The notes under the pieces are model-generated. The model was not told where the DNA came from and ran no database searches. It saw only the letters and a list, made by a program, of their open reading frames with translations. From the NCBI GenBank assembly GCA_025964405.1, contig JAOPYW010000318.1, positions 1-7,878 of the forward strand: a DNA stretch of 7,878 nt, written 5' to 3'. The stretch's first letter is position 1, and each line of letters begins with the position of its first letter. This document shows, piece after piece, positions 6,013 to 7,878 of this stretch. A program made the translations under genes and the position numbers. Source of the DNA: Thermoleophilia bacterium (lineage in GTDB: Bacteria; Actinomycetota; Thermoleophilia; Gaiellales; SKUG01).

Positions 6013-7506
6013 ATGGCAACGCTCACGATTGAATCCGTCGTCACCGAGAAGCCCGCGGACCTCGCAGGTTGGATCGAAGTTGAAGGCGGATGGATTCCGG
6101 ATTACGAAGCGAACCTCCGCGACGTCACGGAGGGCGAGGTCGTCACCGGCATCGTCGTCCGCATCGACAATGACGAAGTGCTGCTCGACATCGGCTACAA
6201 GAGCGAGGGCGTCATCCCCTCGAACGAGCTGTCGATTCGCCGCAACGTCAACCCGCGCGACGAGGTCGAGCTGGGTGAAGAGGTCGACGCGCTCGTCCTC
6301 ACCAAGGAAGACGCCGACGGTCGTCTGGTGCTGTCGAAGAAGCGTGCGCGCTTCGAGAAGGCATGGCGCCGCATCGAGGCCGCTGCCGAGGCTGGCGAGG
6401 TCGTCACCGGTCGCGTCATCGAGGTCGTCAAGGGCGGCCTGATCCTCGACCTGGGGGTGCGTGGCTTCCTGCCGGCATCGCTCGTCGACATCCGCCGCGT
6501 GCAGGACCTCCTGAGCTTCCTCGACACCGACATCGAGGCCAAGGTCATCGAGCTCAACCGCTCGCGCAACAACGTGGTGCTCAGCCGCCGCGCCGTGCTC
6601 GAGGAAGAGCGCCGCGAAGTGCGCCAGCGCATCCTCGACCACCTCAACGTGGGCGACGTCGTCGAGGGCACGATCTCGAACATCGTCGAGTTCGGCGCGT
6701 TCGTCGACCTCGAGGGCATCGACGGCCTCATCCACATCAGCGAGCTGTCGTGGAGCCACGTCAACCACCCGAACGAGGTCATCGAGATCGGCCAGACCGT
6801 CCAGGTCAAGGTGCTCGACATCGACCGCGATCGCCAGCGCATCTCGCTCGGTCTCAAGCAGACCCGTGAAGATCCGTGGCAGAAGGTGCTCAACGACCAC
6901 CAGGTCGGCGACGAGCTCGAGGGTGTCGTCACGAAGGCCGTCACGTTCGGTGCGTTCGTGGAGCTCTTCCCGGGCGTCGAGGGCCTCGTCCACATCTCCG
7001 AGCTCAGCTGGGAGCATGTCGAGAACCCGCGCGAGGTCGTCAACCCCGGCGACAAGGTGAAGGCCAAGCTCATCGAGATCGATCCGGAGCGCCGCCGCAT
7101 CTCGCTGTCGATCAAGCAGACGACGGAGCGCCCGGAGAACCTGGAGTCGGACGACGACTTCGTGCCGATCGACGCAGCTGGCGAGGGCATCGACCTCGAC
7201 GGCCCGTCGACCTCGATGGCCGCCGCGCTGCGTGAAGCAGCCGCCCGTGCCAACGAGGGTGACGAGACCGAGGCCGCTCCGGCTGCCGAGGCCGCCGCAC
7301 CGGCAGCCGATGACGCCGTCGAGGCAGTCGCCGAGGTCGCCGAGGCGATCGAGGAGCTGGCCGAGGCCGTCGAGGCCGGCGACGTCAGCGAGGAAGTCGC
7401 TGCCGAGCTCGAGGAAGCCGTTGCCGAGGCCGTCGTGGTCGAGGAAGCCGCTGCGGAGGTTGCCGAGGAGGCAGCCACCGAGGCCGACGCGGACGAGAAG
7501 GCCTGA
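6013..7506 (+). CDS. rpsA: 30S ribosomal protein S1
   Basis: S1 binds mRNA on the small ribosomal subunit and helps initiation. This 497-residue form has four S1 (OB-fold) repeats at about residues 37-110, 126-194, 212-282 and 297-370. The last two are the best conserved, with FGAFVDLEGIDGLIHISELS at 227-246 and FGAFVELFPGVEGLVHISEL at 312-331. Four repeats are usual in Actinomycetota; the E. coli protein has six. The last 80 or so residues (about 415-497) are a low-complexity tail of Ala, Glu, Val and Asp with one lysine and no arginine. The start at 6013 gives MATLTIESVV and fits the family. The frame is open further upstream to 4813, but that part has no S1 similarity and runs antisense to the SDR gene. 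It is followed after 43 bp by coaE on the same strand, so the two may share a transcript. Confidence 0.98.
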   Translation: MATLTIESVVTEKPADLAGWIEVEGGWIPDYEANLRDVTEGEVVTGIVVRIDNDEVLLDIGYKSEGVIPSNELSIRRNVNPRDEVELGEEVDALVLTKEDADGRLVLSKKRARFEKAWRRIEAAAEAGEVVTGRVIEVVKGGLILDLGVRGFLPASLVDIRRVQDLLSFLDTDIEAKVIELNRSRNNVVLSRRAVLEEERREVRQRILDHLNVGDVVEGTISNIVEFGAFVDLEGIDGLIHISELSWSHVNHPNEVIEIGQTVQVKVLDIDRDRQRISLGLKQTREDPWQKVLNDHQVGDELEGVVTKAVTFGAFVELFPGVEGLVHISELSWEHVENPREVVNPGDKVKAKLIEIDPERRRISLSIKQTTERPENLESDDDFVPIDAAGEGIDLDGPSTSMAAALREAAARANEGDETEAAPAAEAAAPAADDAVEAVAEVAEAIEELAEAVEAGDVSEEVAAELEEAVAEAVVVEEAAAEVAEEAATEADADEKA

Positions 7507-7512
7507 TCACGT

Positions 7513-7539
7513 AGCTCCTCGGAGCTTCGCGATTTCGCG
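7513..7539 (+). repeat. Two short hairpins between rpsA and coaE
   Basis: AGCTCC at 7513-7518 faces GGAGCT at 7521-7526, and CGCGA at 7528-7532 faces TCGCG at 7535-7539. Allowing realistic loops, each gives a stem of 4-5 pairs. They fill most of the 43-base gap and lie just before the coaE start. They may slow read-through or affect coaE translation. Neither is followed by a T run. Confidence 0.3.
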
Positions 7540-7549
7540 GCCCCTCGCT

Positions 7550-7878
7550 GTGCGACGACCCATCATCATAGGCGTGACCGGCGGTATCGGAGCCGGCAAG
7601 TCGACGGTGGTGGAGGCGTTCGTACGGCGGGGGGCCGTGTCGTTTTCCGCCGACGCGGCAGTACATGCGCTGTATCACGACGCCGACGTGGTGCATGAGG
7701 TACGCGCGCGATGGGGCGACTCCGTGATCGACGCCGACGGGGCCGTGGATCGGAGCGCGATCGCCGGCATCGTCTTCACCGATGAAGCTGAGCGCCTGTG
7801 GCTCGAGGGCCTGCTGCATCCCCGCGTCGGCGTTGCCTGGCTCGCGTTCGTGGAGGCGCAGGCGTCGCTTCCCGAACC
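7550..7878 (+). CDS. coaE: Dephospho-CoA kinase, truncated by the window edge
   Basis: The enzyme phosphorylates the 3'-hydroxyl of dephospho-CoA with ATP, the last step of coenzyme A synthesis, in the cytosol. Only the first 109 codons are present; the usual protein is about 200 residues, longer in some actinobacteria. The P-loop GVTGGIGAGKST is at residues 8-19 with K17 and S18. The family motif usually reading DADxxAH appears here as SADAAVHALY with D35. The later LEGLLHPRV matches the conserved LExxxHP segment. The GTG start at 7550 gives MRRPIIIGVTGG, a normal N-terminus. No strong ribosome binding site precedes it, so coupling with rpsA upstream is possible. The position after rpsA matches other Actinomycetota. 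Confidence 0.95.
   Translation, partial: MRRPIIIGVTGGIGAGKSTVVEAFVRRGAVSFSADAAVHALYHDADVVHEVRARWGDSVIDADGAVDRSAIAGIVFTDEAERLWLEGLLHPRVGVAWLAFVEAQASLPE

Noticed and set aside
5743..7017. Long minus-strand extension of the SDR frame across rpsA
   Set aside because: It is a shadow of the rpsA coding strand, rich in Asp, Leu and Val. The SDR family start at 5742 has its own ribosome binding site.
6195..7478. Minus-strand Ser/Thr/Ala-rich open frame inside rpsA
   Set aside because: It mirrors the repetitive Ala/Glu tail and S1 domains. No independent start signal or protein-like pattern was found.
7255..7503. Tandem repeat or CRISPR-like array
   Set aside because: The GAGGCC/GTCGCC repetition is codon-level low complexity in the S1 tail, with no regular repeat-spacer structure.
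7385..7819. Minus-strand open frame across the rpsA end and coaE start
   Set aside because: It overlaps two well-supported plus-strand genes and ends in Arg/Pro-rich shadow sequence of the S1 tail.

Overview
The window is high-GC bacterial chromosome with compact genes. The order polA, rpsA (a four-domain S1), coaE is the one found in Actinomycetota; in Mycobacterium tuberculosis the three are direct neighbours (Rv1629-Rv1631). An early-branching actinobacterial class such as Thermoleophilia is possible, because the polymerase O helix carries Phe (INFGIIYG) where mycobacterial PolA carries Tyr. That placement is an inference and was not tested by a search.

Layout, left to right. Positions 1-72 are an unassigned edge. 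At 73-747 (+) is an unrecognised single-pass membrane protein with a small exported domain. polA (852-3602, +) is full length and ends at a very strong GC-rich hairpin (3617-3650). Three minus-strand genes follow, listed here in transcription order: an SDR oxidoreductase of the general-stress-protein-39 type (5742-4891), an exported zinc N-acetylmuramoyl-L-alanine amidase (4818-4081) and a 69-residue KGG-motif stress-type protein (3969-3760). A 270-bp divergent intergenic region then separates the SDR gene from rpsA (6013-7506, +). It holds a candidate -10 box, adjacent palindromes and a long hairpin in the presumed rpsA leader. coaE starts at 7550 and runs off the right edge.

Functionally, polA (DNA repair and Okazaki fragment processing), rpsA (translation initiation) and coaE (last step of CoA synthesis) are conserved housekeeping genes. 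The minus-strand trio looks like an accessory insertion concerned with stress and the cell envelope, placed between polA and rpsA. I see no CRISPR array, tRNA, rRNA, insertion sequence, phage gene or defence system. I do not see a clearly new biological system here. The points most worth a second look are the structured rpsA leader, the accessory trio, the Lys-to-Arg change in the amidase, and the unidentified membrane protein with its uncertain 5' end.
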